Part shown: one piece after another, positions 42,025 through 53,304 of the stretch | How the letters are laid out: each line of letters starts with the position of its first letter | How positions within the stretch are numbered: the stretch's first letter is position 1 | DNA from: Pyrrhosoma nymphula | Lineage: Eukaryota > Arthropoda > Insecta > Odonata > Coenagrionidae | Direction: 5' to 3' | NCBI GenBank assembly: GCA_963573305.1 | Contig: OY754327.1 | Span: 187,496,386-187,560,385, forward strand | DNA: 64,000 nt | Position numbers and translations under genes: made by a program | The notes under the pieces: generated by a model | What the model saw: the letters and a program-made list of their open reading frames with translations, nothing else | The model's database searches: none | Told to the model about the DNA's origin: nothing

Positions 42025-43141
42025 TTGGAAATAAAAATAGAGAATTGATGTAACAACAACCAAATAACCGATGCATTTTATCATAATTCGGTTATTACCT
42101 TCCAATTCATTGCGAAATTAACGAGATTCACGCAACTCATTGAAGTTTCAGAAATGTCTCGTCCAATTCACGATAAAACTTTGACCAACATATCTCATCA
42201 AAGCAAATGATGATAATAAATATATGTATATGCAAATTATTCCCAAGGTTAATCGCAAGGCTGCCATCGCTCATGCAAGCCTCTTACTGGCCCCACAAAA
42301 TAATATGCCTCTCTTACCACAACGTCGCGGCTGGACAACGGAATTCTGCCACCGACTCTTCTGCGCGGCAATCAACTCGTCCACGTGGCTCTCGCCAGAA
42401 CTGTGGGCAGCGACCACCAGATGTTCGGATGACGAGCTGCATGTAAGTATGTACAAACGTACGAATGGTACGAATGCAGCTAGAGAATTAAGAAACGCCC
42501 TGCGGTATCTCATCGCGACGAGTATCTCAGCCATCCACTACTTCAACCTCCTCCTTCACAGAATCTCCGTCAGCAATGTTGGCTGAATCCCACTTCAGAT
42601 GTTTGAGGAATGACGGTCTCGTAGCGTTGAGTTTAACGAAGAAAGAACTTGGCCATTTCAGGGAAACTTATGAATTTAAAATAGAATTGTGAAACTGCTG
42701 AAGCACACGTTGTCCGTGTCAATGTGGGACAACGTCTGCTGACACGATATAGCAGGAAGTTTATTTATACATGAACAGGCGTCACAATTAGACATCCCAG
42801 GCGGACGAACACAACAACTGACGATCGGATCCCTCCGCTCGACGCCACGCATGGAACTCCGTTCTCCAATTAAATAGGGCACGCGCAAAAACCACATTCC
42901 CGTGAGTCCATCCATATCTTCTCCCTCCCAACTTCTTCCACTCTCTACCCTCCCAACTCCGACTCGTGCACTGCGTCTATTTTCAAACGCAAAACCAACA
43001 AATAAACATTTTCACGTAAACTTAAACGTGGCTCTAGCTTGGCCGGAGATGTAGCGCAGGCATAACTTCCCACATTCACTTTTTCTGTTGATGTAGTGCA
43101 CATTTGTAACCATTTAGGTACAATACGTCATTTTGTATGCC
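42025..43141. other. Unassigned DNA
   Basis: A GC-richer patch at 42260-42480 has overlapping frames on both strands but no recognised domain. Confidence 0.45.
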
Positions 43142-43149
43142 ATGTACAT

Positions 43150-46100
43150 TAGGGGTGATCGTCAAAAACTTTTTTTACAATTTCAAGGGGCTTGGGGTCA
43201 AAAAAGTTGTGTATGGGGCTTAATATAATGCAGGATTTTTTTCAGAATTTTTGTCGAACGTCCTGAGGTTTCGCCAAGCGGTTAAATTTTAACAATTTTA
43301 GGCAATTTTGGTAAAAATTTGAAATTAGCGAAATAACGTACCCCGCCTCATTTTTTTGTAAGAAACACTTACAGATTGTCAGGAGGTAAGTGAAAAGGGG
43401 CTTTGAAGTAGTTAAAACCCCAAGAAACACTAAAAAAAAGTATTAATAAAATTGAGGATATGCAACCCGGCAAGCACGCCATGGTGCCCTGGTTGGGAGG
43501 GACGTGATCGTTGGCCGCGGGATTGCCGTTACTAGTTTTGAGCATTGTGCAACGTCTACGTGGGGAAAAGGGAGATAACATTAATCGATTTACTGCTATC
43601 TAGCTATACTTTGTGGTATTTTGAGATACATATTGTACATCTTGCGTATGAAACACATCGTAATTTTTTTCAGTTTAATACATTTTTCTCCAATGGAGTT
43701 CAACGGAACTTTGTCATTTTCTAGTAAACACCGTGGCAGTGAAAATGTAGCATCATAATGTTTCGGGAAAATATCCTGTACTATTCAAAATTACAAAGTG
43801 TTTTATTTTTACAATGTTCTTCCCTGCAAGTCTGGCTCACGCAATCGCGCGCGGAAAGAGGGGAGAATTCTCTTATTTTCTTCTATGAGCTAAATTTCTA
43901 GAGGTAGTGTTTTCTCATGAAGAAATGAATTCAAAGAGGAAGAGGACAAGAGAGTATTTGAGGTGTCCAATTTTTCGTCCACCTAAGGACATCTCATCGC
44001 GGCAGCTTCCTACCATTGAGGATGTAATCAGGTTTTACAACAGCGTTCAGTATACCAAGAAAGCAGAAATGAACGGTAAGGATCCTCCATATTCTAATAT
44101 TTTAAAGCAAGTCGCTGAAAAAATACTGATGATATGACAATCTGCAGTTATCCCTACTGTAAGCAAAGGGAAAGTTGTAAATCTGATAAAAGTCCACCAT
44201 TCCACATTAAAGAAAATCTTAAAAGAACATGGTCCTAATAGATCAACCATATTCGAAAAGAAGAAAAATGAGATGATAAACGCTTTTAAAAAACTTTTTC
44301 ACATATGCTCTTTTACATGTTAAAATAGAGAATCTTGTGACTGCCCTCTTCAACGTAAAGTTCCTGTGCAAGAATTGACGTTCTTCTCTGATCAGCGTGA
44401 AGATCGTCTTATGGTAATTTCTATCTTGGACAAGAAAACTACAGCTACTTTAAATAAACGTTTGTCGAGGAGAGAGATGGAGGACCGTCCTGCTTTGGTG
44501 AGTTCGACACAAGAGAAAGTGAGTAAATTTCGACGGCAAGATAACGAAATTAAATCGAGTGAGATTGATTCCGAGAAAAATCATGAAACTAAAGAAGATG
44601 ATCAGTCAGACAATGCTTTTGAGTATTGACCATCAACCTCACAAAGAAAATGACTTAAGCGCAATTCAACAAAACTAACTGCGCTTGCAAGGGTATGCGA
44701 CAGATTCGGAGTCCATCAGCTACAGGAGCAGCATTAACAACGGCAGTATTAGAAAATTTTGATATTGTGAACAAGGAGGACTCATCACAAGTCATAGACC
44801 GCATGAAACTTAAAAGACAGAGGCTACAATCAAGACTAGAAGTAGAAAAATTAGAACATAGTGGACCCGCAGTGGGGATATACTTTCATGGAAGAAAGGA
44901 TCATACAGTAATTCAAAATAAGAGGGGAAATATTACAGAAGTATCTACCATTTTAGAAGAACACGTTGTGATTATATGCGAGCCTGACTCGAAATACATC
45001 ACTCACGTGACTCCGGTTTCCGGTACAGCTAGAGATATTTCTAGATCAATCATGCAATGCATGGGAAACCATCCTGCGATACTCTCAAATATTTGCGCAG
45101 TCGGCTGCGATGGCACTGTAGTAAATACAGGAAAAAATTGTGGAATCATTAGGATTCTGCAAGAGCATTTAAATAAGCCAATACAGTGGTGCATTTGTCT
45201 TCTCCATTTAAATGAACTCCCACTCTGACAATTTATTGCTCATTTAGATGGAGTTACGGCTGGACCCAAGAGCTACACTGGCCCCATTACGAAGCAGATC
45301 TAAAACTGTGAAGATTTACCTTTTGTTGACTTTGAAACCATCCCAGCTTGTCACCCCGACGTATATATTGCTGATATAAATAGTGATCAGGTGTACCTAA
45401 TAGATGTGTCAAGAGCAGTTGCGTCCGGGAAATGCCCGATGGGTTTAGCTGAACGATCACCGGGAAAACTTTGCCACGCCAGATGGGTTATAACAGCCGC
45501 TAGAAATTTACACACAAGGCCGCGCTAACCACTTTAGACTCTTATAACTGTTTGTGACCGACACCAGCAATGCATTCCATGGGATAGTAGGAGCGATATC
45601 ATATACTTCCCACGTCATCAACATGGCGTCGGCCGAGAAATACGTTTTCGGTGCGGATTTCAAATTGAAATTTCAAACGGATCTAGGAGCGTAATTATTT
45701 GGTTTTCGAGGGTAAAACTCGGTAAGTGACCTTTTTACATCTCAAATATTATAACCCATAACATATGAAGTAGTGTGATCCCTCCTATTCCGCCATAAAA
45801 GTCAGTACAAGGTCCACGATTACCTGATGCTAAAAGTGCCCATTTTGGTTGGGAGGTTGGGTTAGGCACGGGTGGAACTATATTCGTAGCCACCTCCTCG
45901 TGATGAATTATAGGTTGTTACTGGAACGGTAGCAAGCGAAGAGCTACGCAGACATTAAAAGCAATATCCACATCGCGTATGCCGGGTTGCCTATCCTCAA
46001 TTTTATTAATACTTTTTTTAGTGTTTCTAGGGGTTTTTACTACTTCAAAGCCCCTTTTCACTTACCTCCTGACAATCTGTAAGTGTTTCTTACATAAAAA

Positions 46101-46301
46101 TGAGGCGGAGCACGATCTTTCGCTAATTTCAAATTTTTACCAAAATTACCTAAAATTGTTAAAATTTAACCGCTTGGCGGAACCTCAGGACGTTCGACAA
46201 AAATTCTGAAAAAATTCCTGCATTATATTGAGCCCCATACACAACTTTTCTGACCCCAAGCCCCTTGAAATTCGAAAAAAAGTTTTTGACGATCACCCCT
46301 A
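43150..46301. mobile_element. hAT-like DNA transposon with 322-bp terminal inverted repeats
   Basis: The ends TAGGGGTGATCGTCAAAAAC are inverted at 43150 and 46301 and remain alignable to 43471 and 45981, so each arm is about 322 bp and roughly 90% alike by eye. It is flanked by ATGTACAT at 43142-43149 and 46302-46309. An 8-bp duplication with a YARNG-type tip fits the hAT superfamily, although arms this long are unusual. The 3,152-bp element carries a decayed transposase on the plus strand. Confidence 0.85.
43907..45530 (+). pseudogene. Decayed transposase of the hAT-like element
   Basis: Open pieces at 43907-44137, 44366-44629 and 44695-45228, then the same frame with stops to about 45530. 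The first piece is Lys/Arg-rich (KRKRTREYLRCPIFRPP). The third contains a catalytic-like block, VGCDGTVVNTGKNCGIIR (about 45107-45160), then PIQWCICLLHLNELPL, and after a stop the downstream HLDGVTAGP. I know this DGTxxNTG...LLHxNELPLR pattern from uncharacterised arthropod proteins. The superfamily assignment rests on the ends, not the protein. At least four stops or frameshifts make it inactive. Confidence 0.65.
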
Positions 46302-46309
46302 ATGTACAT

Positions 46310-47510
46310 ATTTACACAAAATAAATTCATTTTTTTACTATATTTTGCTTTAGTATATTCTTCATCATTAATTATTTGCCATATATCGGGAAATTACTTA
46401 TCAATGACTCCCTCACCTTTTGCCGTCAATGTGTGTATTTGAGCTAAAGTAACCGATTCATTTGGTTGCCTTTAAGAATGAAACAATTCTCAAGGTCTTT
46501 GACGTCTCTACTGATTACTCTTTGCCCTTTAATCAATTTATTTAACGCTAGAACAGCCAAAGGGACAAATTTTCCCCGTGTCAATTTCAAACCTTTCTGG
46601 ATTGTATTGGGCTTATCAAGGTTCTTCGAGACTTGGCGACATCTCACCAATTGCTACAGTGTAACATATAGCAACTGGAACGCAATTACCCTCGAACGAG
46701 CGAAGGAGACAAAATTGTCGACGGTATTTGTGGGTCAGAGTTTTAATAATGGGAAATACAAATGAAACATTACAAAAATTTTTAATACTCATGAGCAGTT
46801 TCTTCTTGCCACCGAATTGCACCCACCCACACATTTTCGCTCTCCTGCAATCAGAGCTATAGGTAGTACTCTGAATTCAATCTATATCGCTGGTCCGTAG
46901 AGATCGCATGCCTCTGCAGTTTGCCGCCTCCACAGACACAACTCAGTGAATTTTCATCCTTCATTTGTTTATACTGTTTGTGAATTCATCTTCGATATGT
47001 TCCATCAAAAAGTCTATCTGCCGACCAATATTACGAGATCTTCAGGAGTTGGGAGTCCGATCGAGACGACCCCGACATCATCAGTAATACTGAAGAATGC
47101 TTTTATTCACCTGGTAAAGAGTGGTTAAGATTCTTCTTTTGACTCAGATTTCCTTGAAAGCAGTGGTAAGTATCGTTCATGAGTCTGCTTACGGAAATAA
47201 ATTTTTTAAATCTTATTTTGAAAATTCAAAATAATTCCGTCCTTTTGTTATGTTTAGGTATGTACCTATGTGCATATGTATATTATTTAGGGTCTCTTGC
47301 CTCTCCCACTCAAACCAGCGTCACGAGGACCTCAAAGTACCCAGCGTGGAGTTTCTCGTGATTCAACTACGAGACATATAATAATAGGACGCAAATTAGG
47401 AAGAAGATGAGCAAGTCCTGTGACCTTGTGTGAATCTAGAGTGGAAGATGCAGAGTTTTGCAGCAGCCTTGACCTGGGCGACGATGCCAACCGCGTTTCC
47501 AGCCCTGCCC
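46310..47510. other. Unassigned DNA
   Basis: No supported gene. Short frames at 46466-46765 and 46946-47128 have no recognisable domain. May include the unrecognised 5' part of the piggyBac-like element that follows. Confidence 0.4.
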
Positions 47511-47566
47511 TTTCTTACATATAACCCAAGAACACTCTACAGTGTTCTTGGGTTATATGTAAGAAA
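47511..47566. repeat. Perfect 26-bp hairpin with 4-nt loop
   Basis: Arms 47511-47536 and 47541-47566 are exact inverted copies (left arm begins TTTCTTACATATAACCC), with loop CTAC. No mismatches. It lies just upstream of the piggyBac-like transposase remnant. Confidence 0.95.
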
Positions 47567-47619
47567 TGATATACATCAAATGGCACGAAATGGGAAGTAG
47601 TTGAACCTAGTTCTAACGA

Positions 47620-48505
47620 CAGAAGACTTGCTGATCAAAATGTGCTGGGAGAAAAACCCGGTCAACCATCCCATGGTAAACGTCACACTGTAGACAAAAA
47701 TACATCCAGTGCTTGGGATCTACTATTGTTAGACGAGTCCATGGCAAAATAAATTAAAAAATGCACTTTTGCAGAAGGCAATCACCAACTCAATTCAAAT
47801 GATTGGGCAATTACCGTAGAGGATCTTAAGGCTTTTATGGGAATTCTGTATACTAGAAGTACTTACAATGGGTGATAGGAATCATGATTTTCATTTGCTG
47901 TTGTCAGAACCCTGGGGTTTGCCATTCTGTTAGTAACGAATGTCAAGAAATCGCTTCAAAGAAATTATGAACTATCTCAGACTTGATCAAAAAAGCACTC
48001 GATCCTATCTCCTCTATAATGATAAGTACACTCTAATCTATTATGTTTGGTACAAAGTAATTCATAATTTTCAAGCTTATTTCGTACCATGAGCAGTTAT
48101 TTTTATGGACAAACAAATGTTTCCATATAAATCTAGATGTATAATTACACAGTTAATAGCCTCGGAGTCGGATAAAATCGGCCACAAATTTTGGATGGCA
48201 GTCGAAAAAGTCTCTCAATACGTAATAAATGTCTTTCCATACATTGGTAAAAACGAGATGTGACCTGATGATGAGCTTTTTTCTGATTATGTTGTACGAA
48301 AGCTCATGGAACTTTATCTTTACAAAGGAAGGAAGGTGACTTATGACAATTGTTTCACCTCACTTGAACTTGTATAATACCCGAAAGAAAAACCAAAAAG
48401 CATTGTAGGATCTGTGAATTACGCAAGAAGAGAAATAACAAAAGAAGTAAAGAAGTTCCATGAGCCGCTATACTGTACGCACATTTTGAAGAATGGTGAC
48501 GTGAC
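47620..48505 (+). pseudogene. piggyBac-like transposase remnant (second family)
   Basis: Plus-strand reading with many stops and shifts. Recognisable blocks in order: LTVEDLKAFMGILY-like (about 47810-47860), RNRFKEIMNYLRLDQKS-like (about 47945-48000), MDKQMFPYKSRCIITQ with the first catalytic Asp (about 48100-48145), KFWMAVEKVSQYVINVFPYIGK (about 48188-48255), then VTYDNCFTSLELV with the second Asp (about 48335-48375) and SIVGSVNYARREI. The third Asp and C-terminus are missing because the sequence meets the 3' end of a LINE at about 48510. It is a different, older lineage from the piggyBac copy at 26421-30435. Confidence 0.75.
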
Positions 48506-48963
48506 TCTTAGAATAGAATAGAGTAACTTTTATTTTGAACCTGGGATCCCATGTCCCCTGGGTTCAAATGGATACATAACACATATGAATTAAATTGCAA
48601 AAATAGAAAGACATACAAAAATAAAGATAAAGGAGTCAAAGGGCATCTAAACAAATGTAGAATACAAAAATAAACCAAAAAAACACATCAAACGACAATA
48701 TATCAGTTGAAAACAGGTGTAAAAGTTAACAACTAAATTAAGTGAAACGTTTCTTTCAAATCGAATACTAAAAAGTAAAATACATGTTTCACAAAATAAG
48801 ACTCAACTCAATGACTGATCAATATTTAAATTATACAAATCAGTTTATTAACAGAAAAATGTAACAGATATTATGAGAAAGACGGAGTGGGGTTACGAAG
48901 GTAGTGGAATAATTTTGTCTGGAATAAGTTCACCGATGATGTTTAACGAATACCATGGGGGAG

Positions 48964-50239
48964 TCAATACCATCTAACTGATTCTACCGAGAAGGAGTTG
49001 TGGAGTAGAGTTGATCTATGGGTTGGGATATAAAGTGCATCAGGGGGGGGTGCGCAGGTTTCTGTTTCGAACCTCGGAAGTGTATGTAAAGAGTTCGGAT
49101 AAATAGGCAGGTTTTTTAAAACTTGATTTTGAAAATGAGGGAACCTAAAAAGTACTTCCTGCGGTTCCGTGTTGTAAAGAAATTTGCTAGTTGGTAAGCG
49201 TGGGATATATGGTCGAATTTTGGAATCAGATAAATGAATCGAAGGCAAGCATTCAGTGACCTTTGCAGTTTCAAATTAAGGTCTTCCCGAACGGTGCAAT
49301 AAATTACGCAGCAGTAATCGAAGATAGGTAGAATAAGTGATCTTTCCTAAGTTCCTTTTTGTTACGCTTGATTATGTGGAGGATCTTAAAAACTTTGCGG
49401 GAGACCAGAGATACTTGTTCAGTCCATGTTAGCGTTTGATTGATAATTACACCTAAGTCGGTAACCGAAGAGGAATATACAATGTTAGTTCCAAGTACGT
49501 TTATACTGTGAATATTGTCAGAGAGAGAATTGATAATTCTTGGACTGCCTAGTATGATGGATTTTGTCTTGGACTGATTGATGATTAATTTATTATTTGA
49601 GACCCATAAACATATGCTGTCGATATCCTCATTTATTAGTTGAACAGCCTGAGTTAGCTCAGAGGGTCTGAACGAATAGTAGATTTTTAGGTCATCAGCG
49701 TAAAGGTGGTATTTACAATGTCGAATGCACAAGGGGAGGTCCCTGATGAAAATAGAAAATAAGAGGGGGGAGAGTACGGATCCCTGGGGGAGTCCATTTG
49801 TAGCTGTAGTCCATTTAGAAAGAACTCCATCCCCGATATATACAGCTTGTTTACGATCAGATAAATATGATCTAAACCAATGTAATGTACTAGTGGAAAA
49901 TCTGAGGTTTTTCATTTTATACAGTAAGAGCTCATGGTCCATCATCTCAAAAGCTTTTTTAAAGTCGAAGAGCACTAGTATTATAAGTTTTTTAGCGTCT
50001 ATACTTATTTTGATATCCTCAATTATTTTTGTCAATACGGTCTGAGTGATATGCATAGGCCTGAAGCCGGATTGAAAAGGGTCCATAAAATTCTGTTCGA
50101 GTAGATAGTCAGTAACTTGAGTGTATACAATCTTCTCGAGTGGTTTTGCTAAGGCACAGAGTAAGGATATTGGCCTGAAATCCTCCGGTTTAGATGGGTT
50201 TTGTACTTTGGGTATTGGCGGAGATAGGCCTTTTTCCAT
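48964..50239 (-). pseudogene. Reverse transcriptase of LINE copy A
   Basis: 311 open residues from 50239 to 49304. Blocks: PSKPEDFRPISLLCALAKPL, FQSGFRPMHITQT, LFDFKKAFEMMDHELL, GLPQGSVLSPLLFSIF and catalytic YADDLKIYY (about 49680). A frameshift near 49300 leads to the C-terminal part (49248-48964) with YIPTHRSTLLHNSFSV. The N-terminal edge of the RT is missing, apparently by a small deletion around 50250-50400. Confidence 0.8.
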
Positions 50240-50559
50240 AGCGATGGAAATGAAGAATGTAGAAGGGAGAACTCGTACAGTTGGACAGTTAAAGGGAGTA
50301 TGGCCGGTAAGCAGAGTTGAATGAATTGTCTGAGTTGAATGGAATTTCCAAGTTGAGAGGCGAGGTGAAAAGTGTGCTGGGTGTATTTGGGATAGGACGG
50401 GCAGAAAAATATGAGTTTAATTCCTCAACTTGAAGGTTGCGAGGCAAATGTTTTTTGGGAGGAATGACCTGCAGGCGGCGAAGTTCGGCCCATTGAGAAC
50501 CGGAATCTCTTACACTGGAGAGTCTTTCAGTTAAATGTGCTTTTTTGGATTTTCGTAAT

Positions 50560-51665
50560 TCAGTTTTGAGTCTTATTACGCAAAATTTTAAAAGCAGTGT
50601 AAGTCTCAGCGCTGTCCGTTCTAATGAATCTTTTGCGCATGCGATCTCTTTCCCGCATTAACGCTCTGATCTCGGGCGTTATCCAAGGGGCAGGACGGTG
50701 TCTAGGATAAATGGTCTTAATAGGAGCAAAGTAATTTAGAAAGTCAAGAAGCTTCGATGTAAATACGTCCACTTTCTTGTTAATAGATCTCTTCTCGAAG
50801 ACATCACACCAACTCTCTTGATCAATTATACTCAAGAGGTCTCCTTGGTTAATTTTGTTGAGAGCTCGGTAGGAGAAGGGAGATTGTGTGAATGGTTGAA
50901 TTTAAAGCATACAAAGTACCGATATAAGGTCGTGATGTGAAAGGAAGGGAACTGGACATTGATCTGAATTGGAAACATTGTTCATATCTGCGACTACAAT
51001 CAGGTCCAGCCAGGTATGACTGTTAAGCAGATGATGAGTAGGGTCGAAAGTGACCAGTGTAAGGTTAAGCGAAAAAAATAGATTGGCTAAATACATTTTA
51101 TCAGGATGGTCGCTATTAAAGTCCGCGTTGAAGTCCCCTAGGAAAATGACATCTTGATAGATGGGGATATATAAGTACAGGTCATTTTCCAGCTCTTTGG
51201 GAAAACCCGCTTTGGGAGGTCTATACACACCAAAAGTAATTTGTTTTTCCTCGTACAAATTTCAAGGAACAGGTATTCAACTGAGGACCTATTGTCAAGA
51301 GACGAGGAGCATATTTGCCTAGCAGATAAGCTGTTGTGAATGTTAGCTCCACATCCACCTCTCTTCCCCACTCTATCCCAGCGAAAAAGTGAGTATCCGT
51401 TTAGAAAGACTAATTCTGATGGGTCATTGGGTTTAAGATATGTTTCAGATACGGCTATTAGGTGGAAAAAATTTTCCTGAAAGTAGTTAGAGAATTCGTC
51501 ATAGTGGGCCTTAATTGATTGTGCGTTCACATGACATATCTTAAGTTCGTTAGCCATCGATAAAGAAAACAACATACAGCCAAAGTAAACACAGACTTCA
51601 AGTGTGGAAGATATCACGACTGATACACACTTGCTTATAAGCGACAACATTCCTACTCCAATCAT
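50560..51665 (-). pseudogene. Endonuclease and linker of LINE copy A
   Basis: Starts MANELKICHVNAQSIKAH at about 51556. Catalytic-Glu block IAVSETYLKP. A one-base shift near 51255 then leads to GVYRPPKAGF, FLGDFNADFN, HTWLDLIVV and SHHDLISV. After an in-frame TAA at about 50904, the same frame continues as the linker with RPAPWITPEIRALMRERDR. The domain nicks target DNA for reverse transcription. Inactive as it stands. Confidence 0.75.
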
Positions 51666-51690
51666 TATTAACTAATTTAGGCAGGTACTT

Positions 51691-52112
51691 CTCCTACGTG
51701 ACAATTTCACCCAGAATTCGCGACTGAAAACAATCATCACCCGTACTGGGCAGAGGAAATCCTCGCATTTACATATCTCTTACAGTTTGCCAAAGAAAAA
51801 AAGTGTTATGATATTGAGTGATTGAGTGAGAGGCCAGACGCGGTGATATTTTATTGCCAATCAAAACATGGGGTTGATGTTGTAGAATCGAAGACAGTAT
51901 GTGCGAAATAACCTTAGTCGTCGAAGCACGTTAAAATTAAAAACTACTACTGCTGAAATATAGCACGTCACTAGAGATACGCGTGGGCATTTATTGGATT
52001 ATTTGCAGTTGGATCACGTGTGATAAAGCGATGTCGCACGTCTTCAGCGTGTGAGACGTTCCGTGTGTGTTCTGCACACTTTCCGAGAGCGCATGCGCGG
52101 CTCAACTGTTTG
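51691..52112. other. Unassigned DNA
   Basis: No feature recognised between LINE copy A and the next inverted-repeat element. Confidence 0.45.
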
Positions 52113-52726
52113 CAGCCCGTATGACACGGTCCGATTTGTTGGCCAATCCATTTGTATTGTGGTCCGATTGACACATTCCAATTCCTATCCCAATTTCTAT
52201 CCCACAATCTCTTCGACAGTTTCTTAACCAATATGGAACTTGGAGCAAGTTCTATTTTTCGCCCGCGAATCTCCAATCAGAAGCAGGATTTGTCGTGTCC
52301 TAGCGACGAAACCAGAAGCTCTTTGCAAAACATCCGAGTGGATCCGTATTGTGTGATTTTGTACCGACTATTGAAAAGTGTGGACGAAAGAAGCTTCGAA
52401 TAATAATTAATAATACTTTTATGACCCCCGGCTGAGGAGTCCTAGCCTCTAAGGCGGGGCCCACATATGTTGTTTTCTTCTTTTGTTGTTATCGCTTATT
52501 GCTTTCTTAAATTTATTCTTTCTTTTCCTGTATTGTAAATGTGGAAATAAACCTTGTCGAATTGAATTGAAATCATGCGGGACATTTGAGCATTCGTATG
52601 CCCAATATGGGTTCCAATATTGATGCTTGTCATACGGAACATATTGCCCAATTTTCATACCCGATATTGTGCCACATGGTTGTGCCGATTTCTTGGCCAA
52701 TAAATAGGTCCGTGTTATAATGGGCT
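52113..52726. mobile_element. Inverted-repeat element (MITE) carrying a LINE-tail insert
   Basis: The left end (AGCCCGTATGACACGGTCCG at 52113) and the inverted right end (AGCCCATTATAACACGGACC, ending 52726) match over about 40 bp with moderate divergence, both reaching a shared TTGGCCAA. The interior contains a separate segment at about 52393-52575. No coding frame. Target duplication not visible. Confidence 0.6.
52393..52575. repeat. Small insert with LINE-tail-like sequence at both ends
   Basis: The left end, AATAATAATTAATAATACTT followed by a CCCCCGGCTGAGG stem-like stretch, mimics the reversed 3' tail of the minus-strand LINEs here. The right end, AATAAACCTTGTCGAATTGAATTGAA, looks like a plus-strand LINE 3' tail. 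About 180 bp with no coding. Possibly a SINE or two tails joined. Confidence 0.45.
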
Positions 52727-53304
52727 TTAGCTTACCGCCAGGTTTCTAATTTTCAGTCGGCTGAAGGATCGGAAGGAGATGGCAACCAACGCTGTCGGAG
52801 TCCATGGCATGAAAGCAGTTGCACCTGAGGCTTAGCATTATTTTACCTCGAGGGACAAGGCTTCCGAATTAAAATAATTAAGGGCGCATGAATTTGGCGA
52901 CCCCTTCTCTGAAAACCATCCCCCGGCTATTAAAAGGGATACAATATGGCATAAGTGCCGTTCAGATGATCTCGATTGTTGGGACCTTGTGCGCTGGAGG
53001 TGGTATCGTTAAGTTAGATCCGTTCATCGATGGGGGAGGGGGAAGGTTCCCTTTTGGATACAGGGTGGGTGATGCAGGGGGGCTGGGGTGGGAGGGAGGG
53101 GGCAGTAAGGGAAGAGCAGCACCCTAGCGGGCCGCGTCGCATCGTATTGGAGGAGGACGAGGGATACGCGTTGCGGCAATCGGCGGGCAGCCAATGCTGA
53201 GAGAGATCGCCTCCGGCCATTCGCGTCTTCTCACACCGACGCAATACCCCACGAGGTGACGCCGCGGAGTGTGGCAGGGGGTGTTAACCGAAGCAATGAA
53301 AAAG
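52727..53304. other. Unassigned GC-richer DNA
   Basis: G-rich tracts at 53028-53110 on the plus strand. Overlapping frames with no recognised domain. Confidence 0.45.

Larger units (their letters stand above)
48508..51690 (-). mobile_element. CR1/jockey-like LINE, copy A
   Basis: A minus-strand non-LTR element whose 3' end (plus-strand AGAATAGAATAGAGTAACTT at 48511) lies directly against the piggyBac-like remnant. Order 5' to 3': apurinic-type endonuclease (51560-50900), linker (50835-50560), reverse transcriptase (50239-49304), C-terminal region (49248-48964), 3' UTR. All parts are present but broken by several stops and frameshifts. The relation to copy B (53305-56210) is clear from shared motifs and tail format. 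The clade within the endonuclease-type LINEs is uncertain. Confidence 0.8.
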
